A DNA stretch of 64,000 nucleotides. It comes from JAZSMJ01 sp045535815 (GTDB lineage: Bacteria; Bacillota; Clostridia; Oscillospirales; CAG-272). The notes under the pieces are model-generated. The model searched no databases, had not been told where the DNA came from, and worked only from the letters and a program-made list of their open reading frames with translations. The position numbers and the translations under genes are program-made. Of this stretch, positions 25,345-33,605 are shown one piece after another. The DNA lies in NCBI GenBank assembly GCA_045535815.1, contig JAZSMJ010000014.1:1-64000 (forward strand). The letters are read 5' to 3'. Numbering within the stretch: position 1 is the stretch's first letter; every line of letters starts with the position of its first letter.

Positions 25345-25797
25345 TTATAAGAATTTAATCATCTTGTAGAATTTGCCGTCTTTATCCTCATCTAATTCGT
25401 AAATACTAAATCCGAGTTTTTTATACAGATTTAATGCTACAGTATTATCACAATCCACTCCAAGCACGATTTCTGAGTACCCTTTTTCCTTTGCAATGGA
25501 GAGTATATATTGTAAAATCGCTTTACCATACCCTTCACCACGATAATTTTTCTTCACAACCAGACGGGGGAGATACAGACGTTTATCGGGCACGGTTTCG
25601 TATTCGGGCTTGTCATACACTAAATCACACATAGCAATATATTGATCTTCTACGGTCAGAATAAAAACATCACGATTCCCCGTTTTGATTTGTTCTTTAA
25701 TCATATTTTCAGTATACTGGAATTTCTGCTTATTCCAAATCTCACTGCAATTCGAGTATTCTTCTGATCCAATTTGTTTAACACTATAAGCTTTCAT
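25345..25797 (-). CDS. GNAT family N-acetyltransferase
   Basis: 150-aa cytoplasmic acetyltransferase of the RimI-like type. The acetyl-CoA binding motif A is VVKKNYRGEGYGKAILQYIL (R/Q-x-x-G-x-G/A), followed by motif B with YSEIVLGVDCDNTVALNLYKKLGF, a classic ending of the fold. Substrate unknown (small amine or protein N-terminus). The frame opens at 25836, but AAAGGAGA upstream of the ATG at 25797 decides the start. It stands alone on the minus strand in an accessory islet. Confidence 0.88.
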   Translation of the reverse strand: MKAYSVKQIGSEEYSNCSEIWNKQKFQYTENMIKEQIKTGNRDVFILTVEDQYIAMCDLVYDKPEYETVPDKRLYLPRLVVKKNYRGEGYGKAILQYILSIAKEKGYSEIVLGVDCDNTVALNLYKKLGFSIYELDEDKDGKFYKMIKFL

Positions 25798-25960
25798 ATT
25801 TTTTCGTTCTCCTTTTGCCTTATTTGTTGAAGCCATATGATTTTTTCGTCAAATGCTTATTTAACTGTCTGTATCATAGTATAAATGAAAACGATTTTCA
25901 ATGCGAAAGGATTTGATTCTCATCGCTACGACCCTTCAAGTCCTTGTTTTATGCCTGTAT

Positions 25961-26000
25961 CAAATAGAAAAACACTCCTTTCGGAGTGCTTCTCTATTTG
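25961..26000. terminator. Hairpin between GNAT and ATPase genes
   Basis: CAAATAGA..ACACTCC and GGAGTG....TCTATTTG form an almost perfect 18-bp stem with a 4-nt loop. A terminator or element end is possible. Confidence 0.5.
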
Positions 26001-26015
26001 GTGGATGTCTATCGA

Positions 26016-26062
26016 CTATAAAAAAGATATTTTGCGTTTTTAGTGATCGGATTTGAACCTAC
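26016..26062 (+). repeat. Imperfect direct repeat, copy B
   Basis: Partner of 25193-25240. Its complement reads GTAGG-TTCAAAT-CCGAT, reminiscent of a decayed tRNA T-arm, but no tRNA can be folded. Confidence 0.45.
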
Positions 26063-26202
26063 ACATTATATCAATGCATAATAGATAATTGCAGTTATCT
26101 ATTGGATTTTTTGCATTGGCATATCATAACATCTTGTATCATGTGTAACTACATATTGTATGATATCTTTGGAATATCGCATATTCAATTCAAAATGCTA
26201 TC

Positions 26203-26231
26203 TTGAAAAATTGTGAACTCTATTGTATAAT
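26203..26231 (+). promoter_or_regulatory. Sigma-A promoter of the ATPase-TOPRIM gene
   Basis: TTGAAA, 17-bp spacer, TATAAT. It predicts a leader of about 155 nt. Confidence 0.7.
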
Positions 26232-26237
26232 AAAAAG

Positions 26238-26392
26238 TGAGCAATATAGATATGTTGCTACTATGAGGTATATCTGTTTCTACAGCTAATCAGATTTTGG
26301 CTGCAATGATGTTGCAGCCGGTAGGCCTGCTACATATCGCGAGGATAGACTTTGAGCATAAAAGAAAACTCCGATAAGGGAGGGAGTAGAAA
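26238..26392 (+). promoter_or_regulatory. Structured leader with short upstream ORF
   Basis: The leader contains the perfect hairpin GGCTGCAA-TGATG-TTGCAGCC, a 23-codon ORF (26306-26377) opening inside that hairpin with two ATG codons, and a small CTCC/GGAG stem that overlaps the ribosome-binding site GGGAGGGAG of the ATPase gene. This layout resembles attenuation or translational control, but the small ORF has no good ribosome-binding site. Confidence 0.45.
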
Positions 26393-27988
26393 ATGAGAAT
26401 TAAAAAAGTGCATTTGGAACAGTTTAAACGCTTTACCGACCTAAGCATTCAAAACATACCCTCAACAGCAAAACTTGTAGTCTTGCTTGGTCCTAATGGA
26501 TGCGGGAAGAGTTCTGTTTTTGATGCATTCAAAACATGGCATCTTTTTAATGGCTATAGAAATGGAGCCAATAATGACTATTGTCGGAAAGATTCTGATA
26601 GTGCAAAAAATAGTTTTGAATTGGTTAACATAGATTTTCATACCGACATCTCTTCGTTTTCACAGGAGCAATGTCATCAATTTTTCTATTTTAGAACGGC
26701 ATACCGAAATTCTCCTCAAATTTCAATTAAAACGTTGAGTGAAGTAAAATCTCCACTTGAAACGGCTGATCATAAAATGATGATTCAGAATGATTCAACT
26801 GTAGATGATAACTATCAACGGCTTATTTCTGAAACTTTGTCACAATTTTATAGTGAAAAGAATGATGGAAAAACAGTTAAGTCATTAAGAGATGAAACGC
26901 TCAAAAAAATCAGAGAACCACTGAAGCGGCTTTTTTCTGATTTAACATTGACGGAAATTGGTTTGGTTACAGATAAGGCTGAGTTCTACTTTTCTAAGGG
27001 AACAACGACAAAGTTCGGTTATGAAAAATTATCTGGTGGAGAAAAGGCTGCTTTTGATTTGCTTTTAGATATGGTTATTAAAAGTGAATTTTACAAGAAT
27101 ACTATTTTCTGTATCGATGAACCTGAAACGCATATTCATACCAATTTACAAGCACGGCTTCTTACTGAACTATTCCAGCTTGTTCCAAATGAATCTCAGT
27201 TATGGATTGCCACCCATTCTTTTGGAATGTTAAAAGAAGCCAAAAAGCTCTTGGAGCAGCATCCTGGAGAAGTTGTTTTCTTAAACTTTGATGGATATGA
27301 TTTTGATGAGAATGTGACTTTAGAACCAAGTAGTTGTGACACATCCATCTGGAATAAAATGGTGGAAATAACGCTGGACGATTATGCACCGTATCTTTCT
27401 CCTGAGACAATTGTTTTTTGTGAAGGAACCACTCGAGGTAGAAAAAGGAAAGACTTTGACGCTCGTTGCTATTCTACCATTTTCAAGAGTACACATCCGA
27501 ACACCATTTTTTATTCACTTGGAGGTTGCAACGATATAGAAAGCAAACAATCTGTTGTTGATTTCATAACCAGTGTATCTCCATCTTCGACCATAGTACG
27601 TCTTGTAGATCGAGATGATAGAAGTCCTGAGGAAATTGCAGACCTACGAGCTGATGGCATTAAAGTGATTTCGCGCAGACACATTGAATCTTACATCTTA
27701 GATGATTCTGTTTTAAAGAAATGGTGTCAAGAGACTAATTCACCGGATAAGGTGAATGATTTGTTAGCTATTAAAACACAAAAAGTCTCGGAAAGTGTTG
27801 CTCGCGGAAATGCACCCGATGATATCAAGTCCGCAGGAAACGACATTTGCACATTAGGGAAAAAACTTCTTGGTGTTACGTGTTGTGGTAATACCGGTGA
27901 AATGATTATGCGTGATACATTGGCAAAACTAATTACCCCAGATATGGATATTTATCAAGAATTAGAAAACGACATTTTTGGAAGCTAA
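26393..27988 (+). CDS. AAA ATPase fused to a TOPRIM/DUF4435-like domain (candidate defence protein)
   Basis: 531-aa protein. The N-terminal SMC/RecF-type ATPase opens with MRIKKVHLEQFKRFTDL. It has Walker A GPNGCGKSS (about 33-41), ABC signature KLSGGEKAAFD, Walker B IFCIDEPETHIH and switch His IATHS. The C-terminal part (about 340-531) has IVFCEGT, LVDRDD and RRHIESYIL, the acidic pattern of TOPRIM or DUF4435 domains. Fusions of this kind occur in OLD-family nucleases and in PARIS-like anti-phage systems, where ATPase and TOPRIM parts may be one chain. No partner gene is adjacent. Neighbours are an IS3-type gene and ssrA, a typical place for accessory DNA. The defence role is an inference. 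Confidence 0.78.
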   Translation: MRIKKVHLEQFKRFTDLSIQNIPSTAKLVVLLGPNGCGKSSVFDAFKTWHLFNGYRNGANNDYCRKDSDSAKNSFELVNIDFHTDISSFSQEQCHQFFYFRTAYRNSPQISIKTLSEVKSPLETADHKMMIQNDSTVDDNYQRLISETLSQFYSEKNDGKTVKSLRDETLKKIREPLKRLFSDLTLTEIGLVTDKAEFYFSKGTTTKFGYEKLSGGEKAAFDLLLDMVIKSEFYKNTIFCIDEPETHIHTNLQARLLTELFQLVPNESQLWIATHSFGMLKEAKKLLEQHPGEVVFLNFDGYDFDENVTLEPSSCDTSIWNKMVEITLDDYAPYLSPETIVFCEGTTRGRKRKDFDARCYSTIFKSTHPNTIFYSLGGCNDIESKQSVVDFITSVSPSSTIVRLVDRDDRSPEEIADLRADGIKVISRRHIESYILDDSVLKKWCQETNSPDKVNDLLAIKTQKVSESVARGNAPDDIKSAGNDICTLGKKLLGVTCCGNTGEMIMRDTLAKLITPDMDIYQELENDIFGS

Positions 27989-28397
27989 CTTGATTGATGA
28001 GTGGTTACTCAACTTAATAATCTAAAAACTGACGCCCGGGGAGCCTTTAGGTCCTCGGGCATCGTTTACATAAGTTACGAAACGATAAACGGTATTGATT
28101 TGAATTCAAAAGAGACAAATGTTTTTCATACTGTATCACTCCTTGTTTGTAATGGAACGATATAGGGTAACGATTTGTTTTTTCTTTAGGATAATAGCAT
28201 AAATTTTACAAGTATAAAATTTTAATATATTTTCCATCATTATAGGAAGCATCTTTGCTCACTCGTATGTGGAACAATATTTTCTAAACATAGTTTTGTC
28301 TTGTGGTTTTCATCGTGCGTTTACCAATCAGCCCCTTTAATTCCTACGAAGAATAGCGTAAAATTGTAATACCATATTCAATAAAGGAGCTGAAAAT
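27989..28397. other. Intergenic region
   Basis: Holds the terminator at 28034-28066, then AT-rich DNA up to the IS3 transposase. Clear IS terminal repeats could not be defined by eye. Confidence 0.5.
28034..28070 (+). terminator. Terminator of the ATPase-TOPRIM gene
   Basis: GCCCGGGGA and TCCTCGGGC pair (one G-T) around a short loop, followed by ATCGTTT. Confidence 0.65.
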
Positions 28398-29480
28398 ATG
28401 AGAACTTACACACAAGAAGAAAAACAAGCAGTTATTGATCGTTTCGTGTCCGGTGAACCGTCAGTAAATATCCTTGCTGAGACCAGCATACCCAAGAGTA
28501 CATTTTATGGTTGGCTGCGTGCTTACCGAGAGGAGCAGGAATCCGACAAGCGAAAGACCGTTAACATTCGCAATTTTCATTTGCTTAAAAACAAGGTTGC
28601 ACGCTTGGAAAGTATTATTGAAATTCTGAAATCTGCGACTTGTACAGCGAAGTCACCATTGAAGCAACGGTTATATGCTGCTGAACAGCTTTACGGGAAA
28701 TACAATGTACACATTATTTGTGATGCGTTTGACATCCCCCGAGGAACATTCTATAACCATGTTCTCCGTAACAAAAGAGACAACACGTGGTATGCAAAAC
28801 GTCGAGAAGAATTGAGGCTTCGCATACAGGAAATTTTCGACGAAAACAATCAGATCTTTGGTGCTGCCAAAATCACAGCCGTTTTGAAAAGTGAAGGTGT
28901 CAAGACAAGCAAAAAAATGGTAAGCACACTCATGCGTGACATGGGATTGGTAAGCATTCGTCAATCCGCAAAGAAACTGTACGATGATGAAGGACGCGAA
29001 CACAAAAATTACCTTAACCAAGAATTTGACACGAACAAGCCCAATGAGGTGTGGGTCAGTGATGTTACCTATTTCAAGTATAATGGAAACGCTTATTACA
29101 TTTGCGTAATCATCGACCTGTTCTCTCGTATGGTCGTGGGGTATAAAATAGGCAAGACCAACAGCACGCAGCTCGTAAAGTCAACTCTTCAAATTGCATA
29201 TAGAGAACGTCAACCGGATTCAAATTTGATCTTCCATACCGACCGTGGTGGCAACTACCGTTCCAAAACAATGAACGATTATATTCGGTCGCTGAACATC
29301 ACACACTCATTCTCGCGTTCACACGTTCCATACGACAATTCTGTAATGGAGTCTTTCTTTTCATCCATGAAGCGTGAGGAACTGTATCGGACGAAGTACC
29401 GCTCAGAAGCAGACTTTCGAAAGGCTGTAGATCAGTACATAGTTTTCTATAATACCAAGCGTCCGCACCGAAAACTGTAA
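28398..29480 (+). CDS. IS3 family transposase, truncated by a late stop codon
   Basis: DDE transposase of 360 aa in a single frame that joins the usual OrfA and OrfB. The N-terminal helix-turn-helix (about 3-45, ending IPKSTFYGWLRAYRE) is followed by a coiled stretch, an HTH_21 segment, and the rve integrase core. The catalytic triad is visible: D in VWVSDVTYF, D in FHTDRGGNY, E in SVMESFFSSMK. The frame stops with TAA at 29478-29480 after RPHRKL. Reading through this codon gives 18 more residues starting YKTPAQKEEEY, the conserved tail of the family, to a second TAA at 29535-29537. The stop therefore looks like a nonsense mutation, and the copy may be inactive. GGAGCTGAAAAT precedes the ATG. 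Confidence 0.88.
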   Translation: MRTYTQEEKQAVIDRFVSGEPSVNILAETSIPKSTFYGWLRAYREEQESDKRKTVNIRNFHLLKNKVARLESIIEILKSATCTAKSPLKQRLYAAEQLYGKYNVHIICDAFDIPRGTFYNHVLRNKRDNTWYAKRREELRLRIQEIFDENNQIFGAAKITAVLKSEGVKTSKKMVSTLMRDMGLVSIRQSAKKLYDDEGREHKNYLNQEFDTNKPNEVWVSDVTYFKYNGNAYYICVIIDLFSRMVVGYKIGKTNSTQLVKSTLQIAYRERQPDSNLIFHTDRGGNYRSKTMNDYIRSLNITHSFSRSHVPYDNSVMESFFSSMKREELYRTKYRSEADFRKAVDQYIVFYNTKRPHRKL

Positions 29481-29677
29481 TACAAGACTCCTGCACAGAA
29501 GGAAGAGGAATATGCCTTGGAATATGAGGATTTATAAGACATGTGCAGTCAGACTGTAGGGTTCGAAAAGGATTGTTTTTGAATTTTTGGATTGCAAAAT
29601 TGGGATTTTTCTGTTTTTAGTTCGAGTGATAAAAAGAAAATGCGACCTCGAAAAGCCGCATAAATACTGAGTTTATA

Positions 29678-29728
29678 ACAAAAACACCATTGAGTCCGAA
29701 CTTATGGGTTCAGATTTCAATGGTGTCT
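29678..29728 (-). terminator. Terminator of ssrA
   Basis: On the minus strand ACACCATTGA pairs with TCAATGGTGT, with an inner CTGAAC/GTTCGG stem, followed by TTTTTGTT. Confidence 0.8.
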
Positions 29729-29733
29729 TCATA

Positions 29734-30076
29734 TGGTGGAGGTGGGGGGAGTCGAACCCCCGTCCGAAAAGGCATCCTCACAGCTTTCTCCGGGCGCAGA
29801 CTGCCAGAAGTCTTACGTTAAGATATTTGACAGACGGAATGTCTTAACGGCAACCTTTTTATCCGTGACCGCTATAAAGATAAACTCACGGTTCACGTTC
29901 ACCACTGCGTCATGCCCCAAGCGAAGCCGTGGTACTCTTCGGTGGGACAGCTGCACTTAGGCAGCGAGAGCTAATTCGTCGTTAGCGTTTAATTTTAAGT
30001 TTGCGGCTTTGAAGAGTTTCCGCTACTCTGCCCGCTTACTGAGTCTCAACCTCCCCGTCGAAACCATTACACCCCC
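29734..30076 (-). ncRNA. ssrA: Transfer-messenger RNA (tmRNA)
   Basis: Complete one-piece tmRNA of about 343 nt, which rescues stalled ribosomes with SmpB. The tRNA-like ends pair (5' GGGGGTG with 3' CACCTCC, then A and encoded CCA), the 5' part has TAATGGTTTCGACGGGG, and the T-arm is GGGGG-TTCGACT-CCCCC. The tag frame (29957-30004) reads ANLKLNANDELALAA then TAA, with the expected LAA-type protease signal. It begins 11 bp after the smpB stop, so it is probably co-transcribed with smpB and then processed. Confidence 0.97.
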
Positions 30077-30087
30077 ATATAATAATT

Positions 30088-30558
30088 TTACCAATTACCC
30101 TTCATCGCACGGTCGATATCTCTGTCCGCCTGCTTTTTTGCCTCGCTGTCACGCTTATCGTAAAGCTTTTTACCCTTGCAAAGTCCAAGCTCAACCTTTA
30201 CTCTCGAGCCTGAAAAATACAGCGACAGCGGTATCAGCGTATAGCCCTGCTGTCCGATAAGACCGAGAAGCTTCATTATCTCCTTTTTATGCATCAGAAG
30301 CTTTTTATCTCTGAGCGGTTCACGGTTGAAGATATTGCCGTGCTCGTACGGACTTATATGGATACCGAAGGCAATAAGCTCGCCCTTTACGACCTGACAG
30401 TACGAATCCTTCAGATTTACAGAGCCGGCTCTTACGGATTTCACTTCCGTGCCGAAAAGCTGTATGCCCGCTTCGTATTTTTCCATAACGAAATATTCAT
30501 GATAAGCTTTTTTATTCTGAGCTATTATTTTGTTACCCGTTTTCTTTTTATCACTCAT
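30088..30558 (-). CDS. smpB: SsrA-binding protein SmpB
   Basis: 156-aa RNA-binding protein that carries tmRNA to stalled ribosomes. Family features: IIAQNKKAYHEYFV near the start, YEAGIQLFGTEVKSVRAG, ISPYEHGNIFN, and the basic tail KLYDKRDSEAKKQADRDI that enters the mRNA channel. The frame is open to 30582, but GGAGAAAGAAT before the ATG at 30558 fixes the start. Directly upstream of ssrA. Confidence 0.97.
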   Translation of the reverse strand: MSDKKKTGNKIIAQNKKAYHEYFVMEKYEAGIQLFGTEVKSVRAGSVNLKDSYCQVVKGELIAFGIHISPYEHGNIFNREPLRDKKLLMHKKEIMKLLGLIGQQGYTLIPLSLYFSGSRVKVELGLCKGKKLYDKRDSEAKKQADRDIDRAMKGNW

Positions 30559-30669
30559 ATTCTTTCTCCAAAGGTCGGTCATACTTTTCAGGAAGTGATA
30601 ATATTATATCACATTCAAAAAAATATCTCAACATTTTTTATACAAGTATTTTTTACAAAAAAAGCGCTT

Positions 30670-31494
30670 TCATTCCATCAGCAGATTGGCATAGCCTTTA
30701 TATGAAAGCTTTTCATACTCAAACGACAAAGCTACCTCTGCCTTATCGCCCAAAAGCGATGAATTTGGCAGATATACCTTTGCCTTTTTGCATCCGAATA
30801 TTCTCATCATTGAATTTAAAATTCCTTGGATATATCCGTCGGGCGCAAGGCACTCCTTGATTATCAGCACACCGTCTTTTGCGCAGGAGACGAATAGCGG
30901 AAATTCCCCATCGCAGGTCCTTGCCTTATAAAGACAACTGCCGTATTCCTTTGCAGAAAAGGCTATTGCATCCTCATCCCATATAATACATCCGGGATAG
31001 GATAAAGCTTTATTTCTTATGCTTGCATATTCAGAGGCTGAAACAGAGGCTATTTCAATTCCATCACCACAAGACAGCTCTGTTTTATATTTTTTCAGAC
31101 AGAATGCTCCCGAAAAGCCAAGATTTTTATAATATCGTGATAGCTTTTCGTTTGCAGGGCAAAGGAAAAGGAGCGCTTCTCTTTTTTCGGCTTCCTCTTT
31201 TGCAAAAGCGATTATTCTCTCTCCAAAACCTTTTCCTCTGTATGACGGAAGAATTCCAAGGGCATACAGATAAAGGGCGTTTATACAGCCATTTTCGGCC
31301 ACACACTGCGTATTCAAAAGATACGTTGCACCGATAAGCTCACCGTCGACATACGCTCCGATAATCACGGCCTTTTCTGCCCATTCGTCAAAAAAAGCGT
31401 TAATATACGAAACGTCATCTCCAAAGCAGGTCTTCCAAATATTGAACAGGGCCTGCCTTTCATTTATATCGGTTAAAGAAACTCGAAAATCCAT
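30670..31494 (-). CDS. GNAT family N-acetyltransferase
   Basis: 274-aa protein. Residues about 1-140 form a GNAT fold with the acetyl-CoA loop ILPSYRGKGFGERIIAFA (R-G-x-G-x-G) and LCPANEKLSRYYKNLGF. The C-terminal half is an extra domain resembling that of Eis-like or two-domain acetyltransferases, of unknown role. The frame extends upstream into ispE; the start at 31494, four bases after the ispE stop, is preferred because the fold begins with MDFRVSLTDINERQ. The ribosome-binding site is weak, which fits coupling to ispE. Confidence 0.82.
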   Translation of the reverse strand: MDFRVSLTDINERQALFNIWKTCFGDDVSYINAFFDEWAEKAVIIGAYVDGELIGATYLLNTQCVAENGCINALYLYALGILPSYRGKGFGERIIAFAKEEAEKREALLFLCPANEKLSRYYKNLGFSGAFCLKKYKTELSCGDGIEIASVSASEYASIRNKALSYPGCIIWDEDAIAFSAKEYGSCLYKARTCDGEFPLFVSCAKDGVLIIKECLAPDGYIQGILNSMMRIFGCKKAKVYLPNSSLLGDKAEVALSFEYEKLSYKGYANLLME

Positions 31495-31498
31495 AAGA

Positions 31499-32353
31499 TC
31501 AGTTAGGCAGACAGACAAACGCCCGATAGCCTTCCGATACAAGCAGATCTGCAACCTTTTTTGCGCTCGGTCTGTCAGGATATACGCCAAATATAGATGG
31601 TCCGCTTCCGCTCATTAGCGTACCGAGAGCTCCGTTTTCATCCATAATACCCTTTATTTTTGCGGCATTCGGATTTTTAGGAAGTATAATACTCTCAAAG
31701 GCATTATACATGTTTTGAGCTATTTTAAGAAGATTACCCGATTCAAGTGCTTCAAAAAACGAGGTGCTGTCACCGCCGACGTATCCTACACGGTCAAGCT
31801 CTGAATATGCGCTTGCAGACTGAGAGGTTTCATTGCTGACTGCGATAACGAACGCACATGAAGGAAGCTTGGGGCACTCCGAAAAGATATCCCCAATTCC
31901 CTGCGCACGCAAAACTCCTCCTCTTATGCAAAAAGGAATATCTGCGCCAACGCTTGCACCTATCTCGCAAAGCTCGTCTACCGTAAGCTCCGTGCCGTAT
32001 ATTCGGTTGAGCAATATCAGTACCGCCGCGGCATTGGTACTTCCGCCTGCAAGCCCTGCGGCTATCGGGATATGCTTTTCTATGGTTATCTTTATATTGG
32101 CATCGGTAATATTATATTTATTATAAAAGCTCTGCGCAGCCTTTACTGCAGTGTTCTCGCAATCAAGCGGAATATCGCCGTTTGTGCAGTCCACGGTTAT
32201 TCCACCGCCTTGAGTTTTTTCAACCGTTACGGTGTCTGACAAAGACACCGATTGCATAACGGTATCAAGCTCGTGATAACCGCTTGGAAGTCTGCCCACG
32301 ACGTCAAGATAGAGATTTATTTTGGCAAAGGCTTCAATTGACGATCTATCCAT
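31499..32353 (-). CDS. ispE: 4-diphosphocytidyl-2-C-methyl-D-erythritol kinase IspE
   Basis: 284-aa GHMP kinase of the MEP isoprenoid pathway; it phosphorylates CDP-methylerythritol with ATP. Motifs: substrate-binding AFAKINLYLDVVGRL at the N-terminus, ATP loop IPIAAGLAGGSTNAAA, DIPFCIRGG, and the C-terminal LMSGSGPSIFG. Two starts are possible: ATG at 32368 overlapping the stop of the DUF362 gene, and ATG at 32353 preceded by GGAGAT. The latter is chosen. Part of a minus-strand run DUF362-ispE-GNAT. Confidence 0.95.
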   Translation of the reverse strand: MDRSSIEAFAKINLYLDVVGRLPSGYHELDTVMQSVSLSDTVTVEKTQGGGITVDCTNGDIPLDCENTAVKAAQSFYNKYNITDANIKITIEKHIPIAAGLAGGSTNAAAVLILLNRIYGTELTVDELCEIGASVGADIPFCIRGGVLRAQGIGDIFSECPKLPSCAFVIAVSNETSQSASAYSELDRVGYVGGDSTSFFEALESGNLLKIAQNMYNAFESIILPKNPNAAKIKGIMDENGALGTLMSGSGPSIFGVYPDRPSAKKVADLLVSEGYRAFVCLPN

Positions 32354-32364
32354 AATATCTCCGA

Positions 32365-33489
32365 TCATTTAATCAGTTTGTAGATGAAATACTTTTTTAT
32401 CTTTACTGCTCTGAAGTGGCAAAGCTCCTGGCAGCAATAACATTTTATACAGTTTTTTGAGTTTATAAACGGCTTCCCGTTTTTTACCGATATAGTCTTG
32501 ACGGGACAGCTTCTTACACAGTCACCGCAAGCCTTGCATACGGCTTTGTCGATAACGGGTCTGGGCTGCAAAAACTTTGGTATCTTCAAAAGGAAGCTGT
32601 TGGCGTTGCTGTCAGGCAGCTTAAGCTTGCCTACACAAAAATCTTCTACCGGCTGACCTATCAGCTCTATGTCCTCGACAGACGGTCTGTATCCACGCTC
32701 CAAGGCCATGCTTACCATAGGAACCGTGCCCTCAAAGCCTATCAGCTTTTCGCAAACCGCATCAAGACAGAAGGGATTTAGTGAGGAAAGAATACACCCG
32801 ACCTTTTTCGGAGAGCCTCCCGTAGGTCCGTTTCCTTCCATACATACGATAGCATCTACAATATCGATAACGTCCTTTTCCCGGTGAAGCATATCACACA
32901 GCGAAAGGAAAAATTCGCACAGATCGTTTGGATTCTGATATCTTGCGTGCATTTCAAACTTTTCTATTCCGGGAACGACACCGAACAGATTTTTGACACA
33001 AGCAGTCATTCTTGTCAGAGAGTGAGTCTTTAGCTTGGCTATATTTATAATAACGTCGGCTTTGAGTATTGGAGATATGACGTTAACGTCCTTGATTTCC
33101 TTGCAGTTCACCTTTTCAAACGACGTATCGTAGTTGAGCTGAGCGCCTGAGCGCTGTGCCGCATCTGCTATACCGCAGGTCTTATATATGCCTCGAAGAA
33201 GTGTTTCACTATAAGGACCGCCCGAGCTTTCTGCTATCGTAACGCTTTGGGCTCCCATCTCAAATGCAAGAGATGCAACGGCTTCTACAACCGACGGATC
33301 TGTAGTTGAAGCCTTAGCAGGATCTGTTTTCAGTATGAGATTTGGCTTTAAAACAACCTTTTTACCCAAAAGATATCCATCAGGAAGTATTGCACTGAGC
33401 TGATCCTTCAAAATGCTCTTTATCTTCAAGGCATCGTACTCCATACACTCGGATATGCAAACGGTCTTGTTATTTAAATAATTCTCCAT
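32365..33489 (-). CDS. DUF362 domain protein with two [4Fe-4S] clusters
   Basis: 374-aa protein. The DUF362 domain (about 40-290) includes VVLKPNLILKTDPAKASTT and AKLKTHSLTRMTACVKNLFG, typical of the family. A C-terminal 2[4Fe-4S] ferredoxin domain follows (CKACGDCVRSCP and CIKCYCCQELC). Family members occur widely in anaerobes and are thought to act in electron transfer or metal-centre chemistry; exact role unknown. GGAGGCAGAT before the ATG at 33489 decides the start over the ORF opening at 33516. Confidence 0.9.
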   Translation of the reverse strand: MENYLNNKTVCISECMEYDALKIKSILKDQLSAILPDGYLLGKKVVLKPNLILKTDPAKASTTDPSVVEAVASLAFEMGAQSVTIAESSGGPYSETLLRGIYKTCGIADAAQRSGAQLNYDTSFEKVNCKEIKDVNVISPILKADVIINIAKLKTHSLTRMTACVKNLFGVVPGIEKFEMHARYQNPNDLCEFFLSLCDMLHREKDVIDIVDAIVCMEGNGPTGGSPKKVGCILSSLNPFCLDAVCEKLIGFEGTVPMVSMALERGYRPSVEDIELIGQPVEDFCVGKLKLPDSNANSFLLKIPKFLQPRPVIDKAVCKACGDCVRSCPVKTISVKNGKPFINSKNCIKCYCCQELCHFRAVKIKKYFIYKLIK

Positions 33490-33570
33490 ATCTGCCTCCG
33501 CTATAAAACATACCAATATATTATATCATAAAATGCTCAAAAAAACAATAGCATACTCAAATAACGCAAA

Positions 33571-33602
33571 AAAGCAGTGCCGACAATATTAGCACTGCTT
33601 TA
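33571..33602. terminator. Terminator of the HtrA gene
   Basis: AAAGCAGTGC and GCACTGCTTT pair around an 11-nt loop with A/T tracts, just after the protease stop codon. Confidence 0.75.
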
Positions 33603-33605
33603 TCT

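Larger units (their letters stand above)
25798..26392. other. Intergenic region with hairpin, repeat copy, promoter and long leader
   Basis: Holds a long hairpin (25961-26000), repeat copy B (26016-26062), a promoter (26203-26231) and a 155-nt leader of the ATPase gene. No full gene; a 23-codon ORF lies in the leader. Confidence 0.6.

Noticed and set aside
26016..26062. tRNA gene remnant
   Set aside because: A T-arm-like segment is visible on the minus strand, but no acceptor, anticodon arm or CCA can be found, so only a repeat is called.
29733..30260. Plus-strand ORFs opposite ssrA and smpB
   Set aside because: Shadow frames of the tmRNA and of smpB; the RNA structure and SmpB homology are unambiguous.
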